A stretch of 64,000 bases of DNA from Coptis chinensis (Eukaryota; Streptophyta; Magnoliopsida; Ranunculales; Ranunculaceae): positions 13,726,501 through 13,790,500 of the forward strand of contig CM027377.1 of NCBI GenBank assembly GCA_015680905.1. The letters are read 5' to 3'. Below the pieces are notes generated by a model. The model worked only from the letters and a program-made list of their open reading frames with translations, had not been told where the DNA came from and made no database searches. The translations under genes were made by a program, and so were the position numbers. Each line of letters starts with the position of its first letter. Positions within the stretch are counted from its first letter, which is position 1. Positions 10,683-21,825 of this stretch are shown in pieces.

Positions 10683-13600
10683 CTACAACTCCTCTTCTTC
10701 GTCATCTTCATCTGAATCCCCAGCATTGATAGGCTGCCCATTTAGATCAACATCCACACCGTTCATCTGCCTCACAAACTGTCCTCTCACACGAGGCCTC
10801 CTCTCAGCAAGTCGTTTGCGGTTTATGTATCTGATCTTCTTGTCAAAACACCGGTCTTTCCTCTTCTGCCTAAACTTTATCAGTGCTGCTTCTCTTCTTT
10901 CAGTTCGATCTGGTTTTACTTTTGTTGAAGCAAAACTTGCGTTTGGATGCCAATGGTGAGTTGCAGGCATTTGACCGGTCTGCATACAAACACTGACCGG
11001 GTAGTAGGGGAATGACGGCATCATGGGCACATGAGTTGAACACTGTGGGAGAGAATTGTACTGAGGCAACATAGTTGAAGCATGCTTCCCAAAATCATGT
11101 TGGTGACCTTGAGACATTTGCACTGAAGAAGGCATCATAACTTGATTCATCATCCCATGCATATAATAGGGCAGAGAAGTAAGTGATGGAAGACCTGGAA
11201 TATTAACTTGAGCCTCGTTGCTCGGATGCATCAATACTGTAGAAGGATGTTCCTTCTTTGAGTTTCTTGATTGATGGAACTCCAGTGAGACAGGAGCACA
11301 TGACTTTTCTGTATAAGTGGTGCCAGGGATGGTTTCACTGCTAGGATAACTGTTTCCTTTGTGGTAATTCTCCACCACTTCCGTACTTGTGTACTGCTGA
11401 ACATTGGCACCAGGTGAATTACACCATCTAGCAAGTGTTTCTTCCTTGGTTGCGCATTCTGCCTGAGCAGCAGTTTCATCTATACAGACAATTCTCTGAC
11501 GTTTGCTTGGAGTGATGCTTGATTTGACGTATGTCAAGAATGCTGAGGATTCACCAATCTTTAATGCACTCTTTTTTGGACATGAAGAAACTTGTGCTGA
11601 AAATCACAACATGCAGAGTTCAACAAGCAGAGTCATAAGTCTGTGCTTCAGACTTTCTCTGAGAGTAATCTCTCTGGGAATACAGCGCTATATTGTCAGA
11701 ATAAATAATGCTTTCTCCAAGAAAAGCATTTAGGGAAAAACATACCCTAACTGATGGGGAAGAAAACTGTTGAAAATACCACTAGTAACCACAAAATGGT
11801 GGGAGCCGAACGAAGAAGAAGAAGAAGGACCTGAAGAGAAGAGACAAATTGAATGGTGGTGTTTGAAGAGAGATCAGGGGTGGTTTTGTGTTCAGCGAAA
11901 AAAAGAGAGAGAGGTGTGTTTGTGATTCGGCAGACAGACGGACAAAGTGCATTTTTGCTCCCTTGAGCCAAGACCTCACTTCGTTCGGGATTAAAAAAAT
12001 CAACTAAAGGACAACAGCTGCAGTAAAATTTTGTCTATGAAATGCTTGTCAGACATTTTCTTAAAAATCAGATAGGCCATTGGGAAATACTCAGATACTT
12101 GTCATGAGTCCCATGAGATATTACATCTAAAGAATTGAATTAAGTAACAATGATGCAGACCATTAAAAGCTCACCTGTTTGCTGAATAGGTCTCAGCACA
12201 TCAGGGTAATATTCAGACGGTCTATTGAGTGCAGGTTCTACAGATGCAGCAGCATTGGACTGCACAGTAAAAACAGATTAAAAAGGTAGAGTTAAGATAC
12301 ATTCTAGACATTAATTGAATAAGCATCCTGAAATTTCAACAGTGGAAAACAAAATATGGTCTTAGCCAACAATGAATGGAATGCAAAAACATTGCAAACC
12401 AAACCCAGTGACCATGGTAAAATTTTAAGAATGAAGACTAACAATAGTACATAGCGACAGCCGGAGTATTTCAACTTTTTCAGCAAATTTTGCAGCTTTT
12501 GCCACACCTTGACCTTCAGGACACAAGCAGAACAAAGAATAATATCTTAGGAACAGGGATCTCATCAACGAAGACCATGATTACATCAAAATACATTCCT
12601 TTTTAGTGGAAACTGCACCAGATCCTCAGATACCATGACTTGCCATTTCTGGCTTGCATTTGCTTATCTGATATTTTGCGCGACTTAAATCTTATTATTT
12701 CACATTTTCAATAACTCACATTAACGAAGACTCGTAATCATATAAGCTTCAACGACCTATCTGGAAAAAAATTTGGTGGATTAAGAATTGGACAACATAG
12801 GTTTGTAAGCATTGATAGAAGACGTAGGATGATTGAGACAACACCACTTTTCCAACTTCAGTTGAAGACCACTAAAACTCAGCATGTTGCAAATGGCTAA
12901 AAATGCTTCTGATGAATCATAAGGGCTTCAAAGTAGAAAGCCCAAAAGGACAAGATCAACAAATCCTGGAAACATATCTGATATACACCTCTCGACTGCC
13001 TAATTATTTTGAAAATTCATATGCAAATCATTCTTACCTCAGCCTCTCGATTATTCAAAATGCTATTTTCAAGAATGGTGCTTCTGCGGGACTTCTCATC
13101 TGTGTCATCTGAGAATACAGTTGTACTGTTGGTATTGGCATCACTGGGGTCCGACGCTACCATATCAAAGTCATAATTCAAAATTTTCTTCTCCGACAAA
13201 CCAAGCTGAAAGTAAATAAAATAGAAAATGAATTTCCTGAAATGAGTCCAATAGTCCATCTGTTTTATACTATTCAAGTACATGATAATTTGAGTTCCTT
13301 AAGAAATATAGGGTAAGGCACTAGAAAATTTTCTAATACATTCCCAGATACATATATATATCACATAGTATAACACAAAGGGAGATGGTACTCTAGAGCC
13401 CATTCCAACTTGAATTGTAGGAAGATCCTTCTCATGCTATGTATGAAAACTCTATGGATTATACACAAATGGTAGCTTATGACAGTTGAAGTCCACGATT
13501 AGACCATTACTGCATATTTTCATAGAGTCAAATATTCATTTACTTATTACCAAGTAAAAATGAAGGCATATTTTCATAGATATCCTAAGAAAAAATCTAC

Positions 13601-15313
13601 ATATGGCTCCCCTGCATATGTGCTAAGTGCTAACTGTCTCAGTATGCGATTAGCAGACAACACCAGGTCAACTGGCAGAGCTTGTACATTCCTGTTCTTT
13701 TTCAAAAACCAAACAGTACACAGAAGCAGAAAGACCCAACCGAACGTCAAAAAAATAAAATAAAAATCACACCGTTGAAAATACCAACCATTTGCCGCCT
13801 TCTCCACATGTGCGTCCATAAGTTCAATAGCTCATTGGTGCGTAATGGCTTAACAAGATAATCAGCTGCTCCAAGTTTCAAGCACTTAACAACAACAGAA
13901 ACCTCATCTTGAGCAGACATCACTGAGCGATTCAAAAGGATAAGAAACGTGAGAATCAGTTCACATGCATGCGAAGATAGCACATACAATATCAAATTGA
14001 ACTTACTGATGATAGGAATCCGCCGTAATTGTTCGTCGCGCATAATGTACTTTAACAGCTTTAAGCCTTTGGTTACCGGAAGGTCAACTTCGGCAAGTAT
14101 GATATCGATATCGGGCCCCTCTGCATTAAGAGCATCAATCACCTGTCTGGGTGTCCTCACTGAGGTTACTGAAAGGCACCAAATATAAAATGTCACAAAG
14201 AAGTCCCTTCCTACGAAATCAAATAAAATGTGATCGTACATGCAGTCTGAAAGTATATACTAGAGAAAAGATTAAGAGATGTGGAATCCTCTCAAAAGAA
14301 AGAGTTTATAGTAAAGCTTGTATAACAATAAAACCATGGGAAGAGGAAACCACCATAAGAGTAATTGAGAAAAATGTCAAGAAACAAAAACTTTGAGTGA
14401 CTTCTCTTTCTCCAAAATACTTGCCTCCGTTTTCAGAGCAAAAGACCCATAAACAAACAATAACCAAAGTTGAATGCAAACAGCCAAATGGCTTACCAAG
14501 AAGAATTGATGCCATACAAATAGTTACCAATATAAATATGCAATGAGATTGTTAAGAATTCTAATGGCAAGGGAAAAGTGTTTCATTAGCCACCCTTATC
14601 TCAATTACATAAATCCTATAGTGCCATTCTACAAGCCCAGTCGGAGAGATACTAAGAGATAAAGTCAGTCAAAATGATCTTGGCTTTCACGACAAAAGCC
14701 AAACTCATAGTACAGGTAATAAGATAACAAATCCAAAAGCAAAATTCCAAGACTGTAGCTCAGTTCACTACTTTGTTCCAAAATCTAAATCCAAATAAAT
14801 GCCCTTGGAATTCTCTAGTTCAAACTATGCCTTCTGCAGAATAATCCAGTAAATAAACAAACTTTTTATATCAATTAAACAATCATAAATTTCAACTTTG
14901 ATATGATTCTCTTCCAAACTCAAATTATACAATTTATAACCAATCTCAAATTATACAATACAACCCCATCCTCATCATCACTTCCATCCGTAAATACAAG
15001 TCATGTTCCTTCAATTGAACTCCACCCAAAGTCAATAACAAAACATTCTAATCACTCAAATTTGTTTTCACTTTGTTTATAAGCCCATAACAACAATCAA
15101 CACTAGGTAACAAAAAGAAACAAAATAAGCAAATAAAAAAAACAAGGTACCTTGATAAGAACATTTGGAAAGAAGAGTGAAAACTTCTTTAGAGCTTTTA
15201 GCATCATTATCACACAAAAGTATCCTCACTTTACTTCGATCAAGATATGGCATATTACTACCGTTACTGCTACCACCATCTTTACGTACACCACTTGCTT
15301 CATTTCTTTCCAT
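10683..15313 (-). CDS. TOC1: TOC1/PRR1, pseudo-response regulator of the circadian clock
   Basis: TOC1 is the evening-phased transcriptional repressor that closes the morning-evening loop of the plant clock; it acts in the nucleus on CCA1/LHY and other promoters. Six exons with GT/AG junctions give 541 residues: 15151-15313, 14007-14168, 13789-13922, 13038-13205, 12175-12259 and 10683-11596. The start is the ATG at 15313 ([14 protein letters not shown]). The pseudo-receiver domain begins at [13 protein letters not shown]. It has ILAEVDLP, where Glu replaces the phospho-accepting Asp of true receivers, and keeps the lysine in [16 protein letters not shown]. The variable middle contains the TOC1-typical [14 protein letters not shown]. 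The CCT domain ([20 protein letters not shown], then [20 protein letters not shown]) sits near the C terminus, followed by an acidic tail. No frame break is seen. Lying between A' and B' of a duplicated block is unusual. Confidence 0.97.
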
Positions 15314-15705
15314 TCTCTTCAACTGATCAAATGAGTCCAAGTCAACTTCTTCTCATCAAACCAACTTCAATACCACCTCAAACTGAGTTAGTTGCCGAGT
15401 TTTGAGTGTTGTCATGTTAACCTTATCTCACTATAATAACGAAAAAGTAATATTAAACTAACTAAATATAGTACGACCAAAATATCAAAATATGGAACTA
15501 ACACTCACTCGAGTCCGGTTTTTGCTATCCTCAAATATTGTGTCCTAGCTGTCCAGCCTCACAGTATATACTGTCGGTTTGCATTGAAATACAGACATTT
15601 ATTGTGTAAATCTCCAAGTATTATATAAGCGGTTGTGATCTATTTTGGACAGCTGAACAGCAAACTTTGGGACAGCATAACTCAGTTCCACTCAATCTAG
15701 TATTA
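15314..15705 (-). promoter_or_regulatory. TOC1 upstream region with an evening-element-like site
   Basis: This is the sequence upstream of the TOC1 start codon. It contains AAAATATCA at 15479-15487, one base from the evening element AAAATATCT through which CCA1/LHY repress TOC1 in Arabidopsis. A second AAAATATG follows directly. Only the motif resemblance is seen; binding is inferred. Confidence 0.35.
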
Positions 15706-16972
15706 TGTACCAACTAACAAGAAATTTTATTTTGTCCCCTTGTAATTTTTATGCCAATGACTTGACTAGCTCATATTGTGGATGTGTCTAGTTGCCCAAT
15801 TATTTTGTCTAAAGCATGTGGTATATAAGTTGTGATACTTTTCGAGAGGATTAGTTGGTAGTTTGGGCACACAATGGGGTTATTTATCTTGGATATTTTG
15901 CCCATCCATTTTTCGGTTTGCATCATGAATTTTTTATTCTTTTCAATTTGTAATTGAAAAGCCAAAGTCAATTTCTTAGAAATGCGATGGTTGCTTATTT
16001 GCACTTTTCCCATAATGTTTTGAGGTGTTTAGTAACATGAACAGATTAAGTTAATTGGTGAGTTTATAGAATTAAGACTAGGTAAAGATTGTTTAGCCAA
16101 TAATTAGGAAAATAATTGGGAACTGGTGGGGCCGGAAGAACGAACCCAACCACGGAAAAGTGACAACAGAGAGAGAAAAAGTGCAAGCGTGTGGGCCCAC
16201 TGTGGAACCCTTTTTAAGTGCTGAAAAACTATCCACGTAATGCTGAAATCGAAAAGAGAGACGTGGTGCAACAAGAATCTCACCTTGCACATCTTTCAGA
16301 TCATGCAGAATCATTCGGTTGTCCCCAAAGTGTTTAATTCCCAAGCGTTACAGATTTGTCCTAATATCGCAATAAGTCTGAGATATCTGTCGGTTTGCTA
16401 GGAAACGGTATCAAAATTTCAAGTCTCGAAATGAATTAAACGACTTTTATTTCTTGAAATCGAATCAGATTTATGAAACCTTAACATGCCCAAGAAAGTT
16501 GAAGCCTCGAAGGGAACCATTTGATTGTTTGATTTCAATTTTCCCCAACCATATAAACACGAGATAAAAAAGATGATGTAAAATGTAATTTGCGTTTGTT
16601 TCATAATTTATGCTCCAATACCAAATGCATGTTCGCATAAACTTGCTTTCTCGTGTGATAGTTAATTGTTTTTTAACTTGTTACTCTTATAGCTATTAAT
16701 ATTTAACCTCACTTAGTTTTGCTTTTGTATCAAATGGAGATGAAAGAAGTGGAATTACACAAGATTCTTGAGATACTGGAGCAAACTAAATATGCTCTGT
16801 ATCAGAAGTCATACCAATCTATATCACAGTGGCTACTTGGAAGCCATGTGTTTGAGTGCATAGGTTTGTAGCTTAGAGACTTGGGTTGATTACGAAATTT
16901 ATATCATTCATTCTTCTCTCTTGTTTTAAGTCTTAGTCAGTTTTGTTTATATAGTGTTAATTCCAAGACCTT
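15706..16972. repeat. Duplicated noncoding block, part B' (copy 2)
   Basis: Direct-orientation copy of 8013-8893, longer because of insertions (for example around 15,860-16,260). Near 16,740 it has a short reading frame, MEMKEVELHKILEILEQTK. Part B at 8,640 reads LHKILEILEQTK in the matching frame and is then stopped. This may be a relic of a coding exon, but I recognise no family. Confidence 0.7.
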
Positions 16973-18768
16973 AAAATGCATGCCTACGACTTTTCATTTA
17001 GACAATGTGTATTGTTTACCAAATTTATTTTTCCGTGTAAAAATTCCAAATCACTTGGGAATTTTCTTAATAATAGTACAATTGTAGGCGTAGCTTGAGA
17101 AAAAAATGCCATGTTCCTATGAGGATATAGCTCAGAGTTACAAAAGATTGCAGATCTTAAGTCTTTGGTAACTATTCAACCAGCATTACTCTTCGAGTTT
17201 GTTCGAATAGTATTGTTTTATGGTAATTTGTAGTGTTAGAGTGTGGGATCTATTCAGTGCAAAAATATAAAATTTATTCATATAATCATTTTGTCCTTGA
17301 TATATAATATTAGATGTTTTTCTTCTCTGGGAAGGACATCGTATATAATACTCAAATGCACACGGCACCCTAACACAAACACAAACACAGTTGGTATGAA
17401 AACACCCAATAACTCAACTCGACTCGATTTCGAATATTTATCACATTCGAAGTCGACTCGGCGACACTCGTATGATTCTAGAGATCGACTCAACTTCGTC
17501 TCATGACATTATCACCTATTACTCTTATCATTGCTAGCATTAGCATTAGGCATCCATCCGCTGTAATACCCAAATCATCACAGCCATTTGCCATCATTAC
17601 AATGTTCTTACCATCATTACGACTATGCTTTCAAGCAACCTAACACCCAAAAGCTTCTTTGGATCACGTGGGCATTTTTACTCACTTCGTGAAAGACCCA
17701 TTTCCACCAACCAAAACTATCCCCATTCTGTAATTTAAGTCTTAAAATAATTGGTGTAATATCCTATTAATCCCATAGAATAAAATTAGACATTTACATT
17801 CTTAATGGATTTGTCAAGAGATTTACTCATCCCGTTAAATATATTGGTTACCACTGCTTGCAGACTTCCTGTCGTTATATCTCGAGTGCAGAAAGACAAC
17901 AAAAACTCGTATTTAGCAAGTAAACTGATTGCAAATTTTGGATAAATTGATAATCTCGCATACATTTGAGTTGAGGCTTGATATGTGCTTGTAAAATTAC
18001 AGAACCCTGGAAGGTGGTCCTAAAAGTCTAAAACAGATAAAGCATACAAATTGAGAAAAGTACACGCCACGATGAGGCACATTTTCCACATAAACCTTTG
18101 AGTACACAGACCAATTGTGGTGTACAAATACCAAATGAACAACATTCTTAGCCAATCCCAGAAGCCATAGCCCGCAACTCATACAAACCGTAAAAAACAG
18201 AATTATGGTTGTGTAAACAGGAAAGGATGCTATTATGTATTGAATTACATACATGTCTAATTGCTGAGTTGTCCCTTGAAATAATGCAATGGAGATGAAA
18301 TGCTACTTCGAACAATTCGGTGGTTAGGGAAGCATAGGAAAACAGTGTGCAGAGCTTAAGAAACCAAGGTGAAATGGAGAATTATACAATCTTCGGGTCA
18401 CTGCTTTCTCGGGAACAGGAAGCATACTTGAGTCTTGTGCTTCTGTTCTGGAAGATACAAGGATGGTGCTTAAGGAATGGATTAGATTGTTAAAATTACT
18501 AGAACAAGAACACCAGAACGATTCAAAACTATAGCGTACATACAATGCCTGTTTGCCATTAACATTATAACAGTTCTTATTTATGACTTCATGGTGCAGT
18601 AACGATGATAAACTATGTCAGGCTGTTAGCTTTCTCAGCTTTCTGAGCATATGAACTTGGCTGCTAGATTCAAAACAGTCACAACTTGATGGGATTCTGA
18701 GATAAGATCAGGAGCAACAATTCAGTGAATCATCAAGAACTACACATCTAAGCTCAGAGATTTTCTTC
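16973..18768. other. Intergenic region and OTP51 3' flank
   Basis: No gene could be supported. The last several hundred bases before 18,768 are downstream of the OTP51 stop on the minus strand and probably include its 3' UTR. There is a CACGTG (G-box core) near 17,668. Short reading frames here show no codon pattern or motif that would suggest a protein. Confidence 0.4.
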
Positions 18769-21455
18769 CTATTCGTTTTCATTGTCACTGCCATCTGATG
18801 CTTTCTCGTCAGAGTCGGATCCACTATCAAAATTGATATCCTGGATCTCTGCCCCATCATTCCCCAGATCTTGGACATCAGCTCTCAAAAGTTCTCTTAA
18901 ATCATCAAGAATGTAGAGCTCTGTAAGTTTCCAGAACCAGACAGAGTTACTACCAAGGAAACCAATCCAAAACACCCTCCCCTTCCGTTTGACCCTGCAA
19001 TCCAACGATTTTGCTTTCAATACCATGACAATTTTTTCAACATCCTCACGAGTTCCACCCTTTAGCTTGAGCAGTATATCTCCAGAGGATGTTCTATATC
19101 CCCCATACATGTACCAGTATGCTAAAACGCGTGGTGACAACCAACGATGGATCAGCTTTGGAATTACAGGCCGTCCTTTTGGCCAAAATTGGTCTGCATA
19201 GAAACTAAAATACGTGTGTGCAATCGTAGAAAACCTATCTGGTATACTTTGATTCCCGTCAGTTTCCCTGCTAAAAGAATTTAGCCATTCATGGTAGTGG
19301 TCATGGATATGTCTCTTCAAAACAGAATGGACACTAGAGCTTTTGCTGAATTCAAAATGAAGGGCATGATTCTTCCTTGCTTCATCTGACTCTAGGCGCA
19401 GACCACCTAACAATAAACCAATCAAAATCTCTCTTTGGTCTTTACTGAGTTTCAAACTAGTGGGTTTCTTAAAAGATTTCCTGCTCAAGCTCAGAACAAA
19501 GTCGAGTTTTTCCATTAACGAAGGATCAATGTCATATTTCTTTAAGCACATCAAATCATAAATCTTTTCAGCTTCAATGTACTGCCCTGAGGAGAGATAC
19601 CCACTTAAAATGGTATTGCAGGATCTGGAGTTAACACCAATTGCTCCATTACTATACATTTGGTTGAAGATCTCCATAGCCTTGTTATGGTTACCAAGTC
19701 TTACCAAAGATTCCAAGTAGATATTGAAAACAGCTCGGTTTGGTTGGCATTTCTCAAGGTATTGTGTAAAAATTGCCTCCAGCTTCTCATGCAAATTCAA
19801 TTTGAGGTACATGTTCATTAGCTCAACATAAGCCGGTATAAGAGGCTTCATTCCACTCTTTACAAAATCATTCACAAGGGACTCAGCGATTTCTATCTCC
19901 TGTGCTTCACACATCACTTCTATTATCTTATGATATGCAACAACATTGGTGGAATTTGTACCTTGCATTGCTCTGAATACCTCCAACGACTTTGTAGGTT
20001 CTCCCACCTTTGCATAAACTTCCATTCGGTGGACAAAAGCTTGGGAAGGAAGGCTGCAATCGGACCTTAGGAGCTTAAGCCAAGTCTTTTCTACTTCCTC
20101 CACATCCCCTTGCTTAGAATATGCTCTCAATATGGACACAAGAACATCTTTCTCCTCTTCCACTCCCACTTGTTTCATTTCTCCTCTCAATGCTACAATC
20201 CTCTCAGTGTCTATAACATCCTGATAGCTATGGAGCCATATCAAACCTGCATATATATTCTTCGAAACATCAAGCCCAGAAGTCACCATGTTATGATAAA
20301 CGAACTCTGCCTGCTTGAGATAATATTTAGACGTTCCACCCGGCTTACTGACAAGAGCTTTAAAAAGAGAATTATGCAAGCTAAGGCGAGGCTTATAACC
20401 CCCAAACTGTATCATACGGTTGAAAATACCACAAGCTTCCTCAAGACAACCTTGAATTGGTGAACTCAAATAGGCAACAGTCAGAATATGAAAAGTCGAT
20501 TCACTAGGAACACAACCTTGATTGATTATGTTGTTAAATATCTCACGACATTTAGTGAATTTCCTCTCTTTGCCCATGTAATCTGCTAGCTTGGTAGCAA
20601 AATCAAAATCAAATCGATACCAATGCTGCTGCATCATCCACTTATACACCTAATATCCAACAACAACAACAACAACAAAAAAAGCTTCTCTCACACAATG
20701 TACAGAAAAAAAGAAAAGAAAAAAAGGGCAATGCTTAAAATGATCAACAAGTTTACACATTGATACTCTACCTACTCATTTAAACAATATATATGACAAA
20801 GGGGGTCTTTAAATTTTCAATATTTCAGTCAATCAAGCAAATAAACAAAGAAACAGAATGCAAGAAACACACTTACCCTAAAAGAAGCTTCATTTTCACG
20901 AATTCTCATAAAATGAACAGCAATATACATAGCATTCTCTTGAGCAATCCATTTCCTTTGTGCATTAAGTATTCTAACCAAAGTAGCAGGTTTATGAGAC
21001 GGTAGTTCTTTACACAACCAAGCTATTTTAGACCTTCTCCATTGTTCAGGTAACTCTTCCAACTCTTTCACTTCAACAACAGGTGAAGCCAACTTCTTTA
21101 ACTCAGCAACATCAAGCTCATTACTTTCACTTCCAAACTCCCATTTTTCCTCCACCCCAGTTGAAGAAGCATAGGGGGCGGAAGAGAATGGTTTTGAGGA
21201 TGAGGAGAAAGAGAGAAGATGGTTAGCGGGTGTAAATAACGTGGGTGTACGATGGGGGTGAAAATATAAAATGGATTTTGAGGATTTGGTGAAGAGAGAA
21301 AGAGAACGGAGGGAAGTAGAAAGAGAGTGGCGCATGGAGGGAGTGAAGAGGAGAGAGAGAGTGGTGTGTGTGTGGATGGAAGAAGAGAGGGGTGTGGATA
21401 TGAAAATTGGGGTGGATGAATAAGATAGCTCTTGTGCTCCGCTTCGAAGGAGCAT
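18769..21455 (-). CDS. OTP51: PPR-LAGLIDADG chloroplast splicing factor, OTP51 type
   Basis: OTP51 (Arabidopsis At2g15820) is a chloroplast pentatricopeptide protein fused to a LAGLIDADG maturase-like domain, needed mainly for splicing of ycf3 intron 2 and hence photosystem I assembly. Two exons (20877-21455 and 18769-20649, phase-0 GT/AG intron) give 819 residues. The Ser/Thr-rich, acid-poor N terminus looks like a chloroplast transit peptide. An internal Met (MRHSLSTSLRS) could be the true start. PPR-like helix pairs fill the middle, for example DFATKLADYMGKERKFTKCR. The C-terminal third carries two LAGLIDADG-like segments, IGLLLGGLRLESDEA and LAYWYMYGGYRTSSGD, followed by an acidic tail. 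Length and layout fit the family and no frame break is seen. It lies 370 bp upstream of the NLR stop on the same strand, with no sign of joint control. Confidence 0.92.
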
Positions 21456-21825
21456 TTTTTTCGGTTTTGCCCTATTTAAAACGGCGCCAAATTTTAGACG
21501 GCTAAAATGTTGGGTTACATTGATGATTTTCTAGACCTTTCCATTTTATCCTTGTAGATTTTTTCCTGGAATTTAAAAAAATCAATTTCGGGTTTTCAAA
21601 GCGATATTTGGATTCCTAGTGGACTGTGTCCATAAAGTAGAGTTTCCAGACAAAAAGAGAACATCTATTATCTTGAGTAGAATGCAAATTGGAAACAAGT
21701 ACTGAAGAGAAGAACAAACAGATATTGTACAAAACAAGGCTCTCTACCTACAACAATGCTTACTAGCCACTGAACAGGTGTTCAGGAATTACAAGCTTAT
21801 TGCTAAGGCTATATAGAATGTAAAG

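Noticed and set aside
13747..14241. Single 164-codon minus-strand frame covering part of TOC1
   Set aside because: It reads through an intron between exons 2 and 3; the spliced structure matches the family and the unspliced frame does not.
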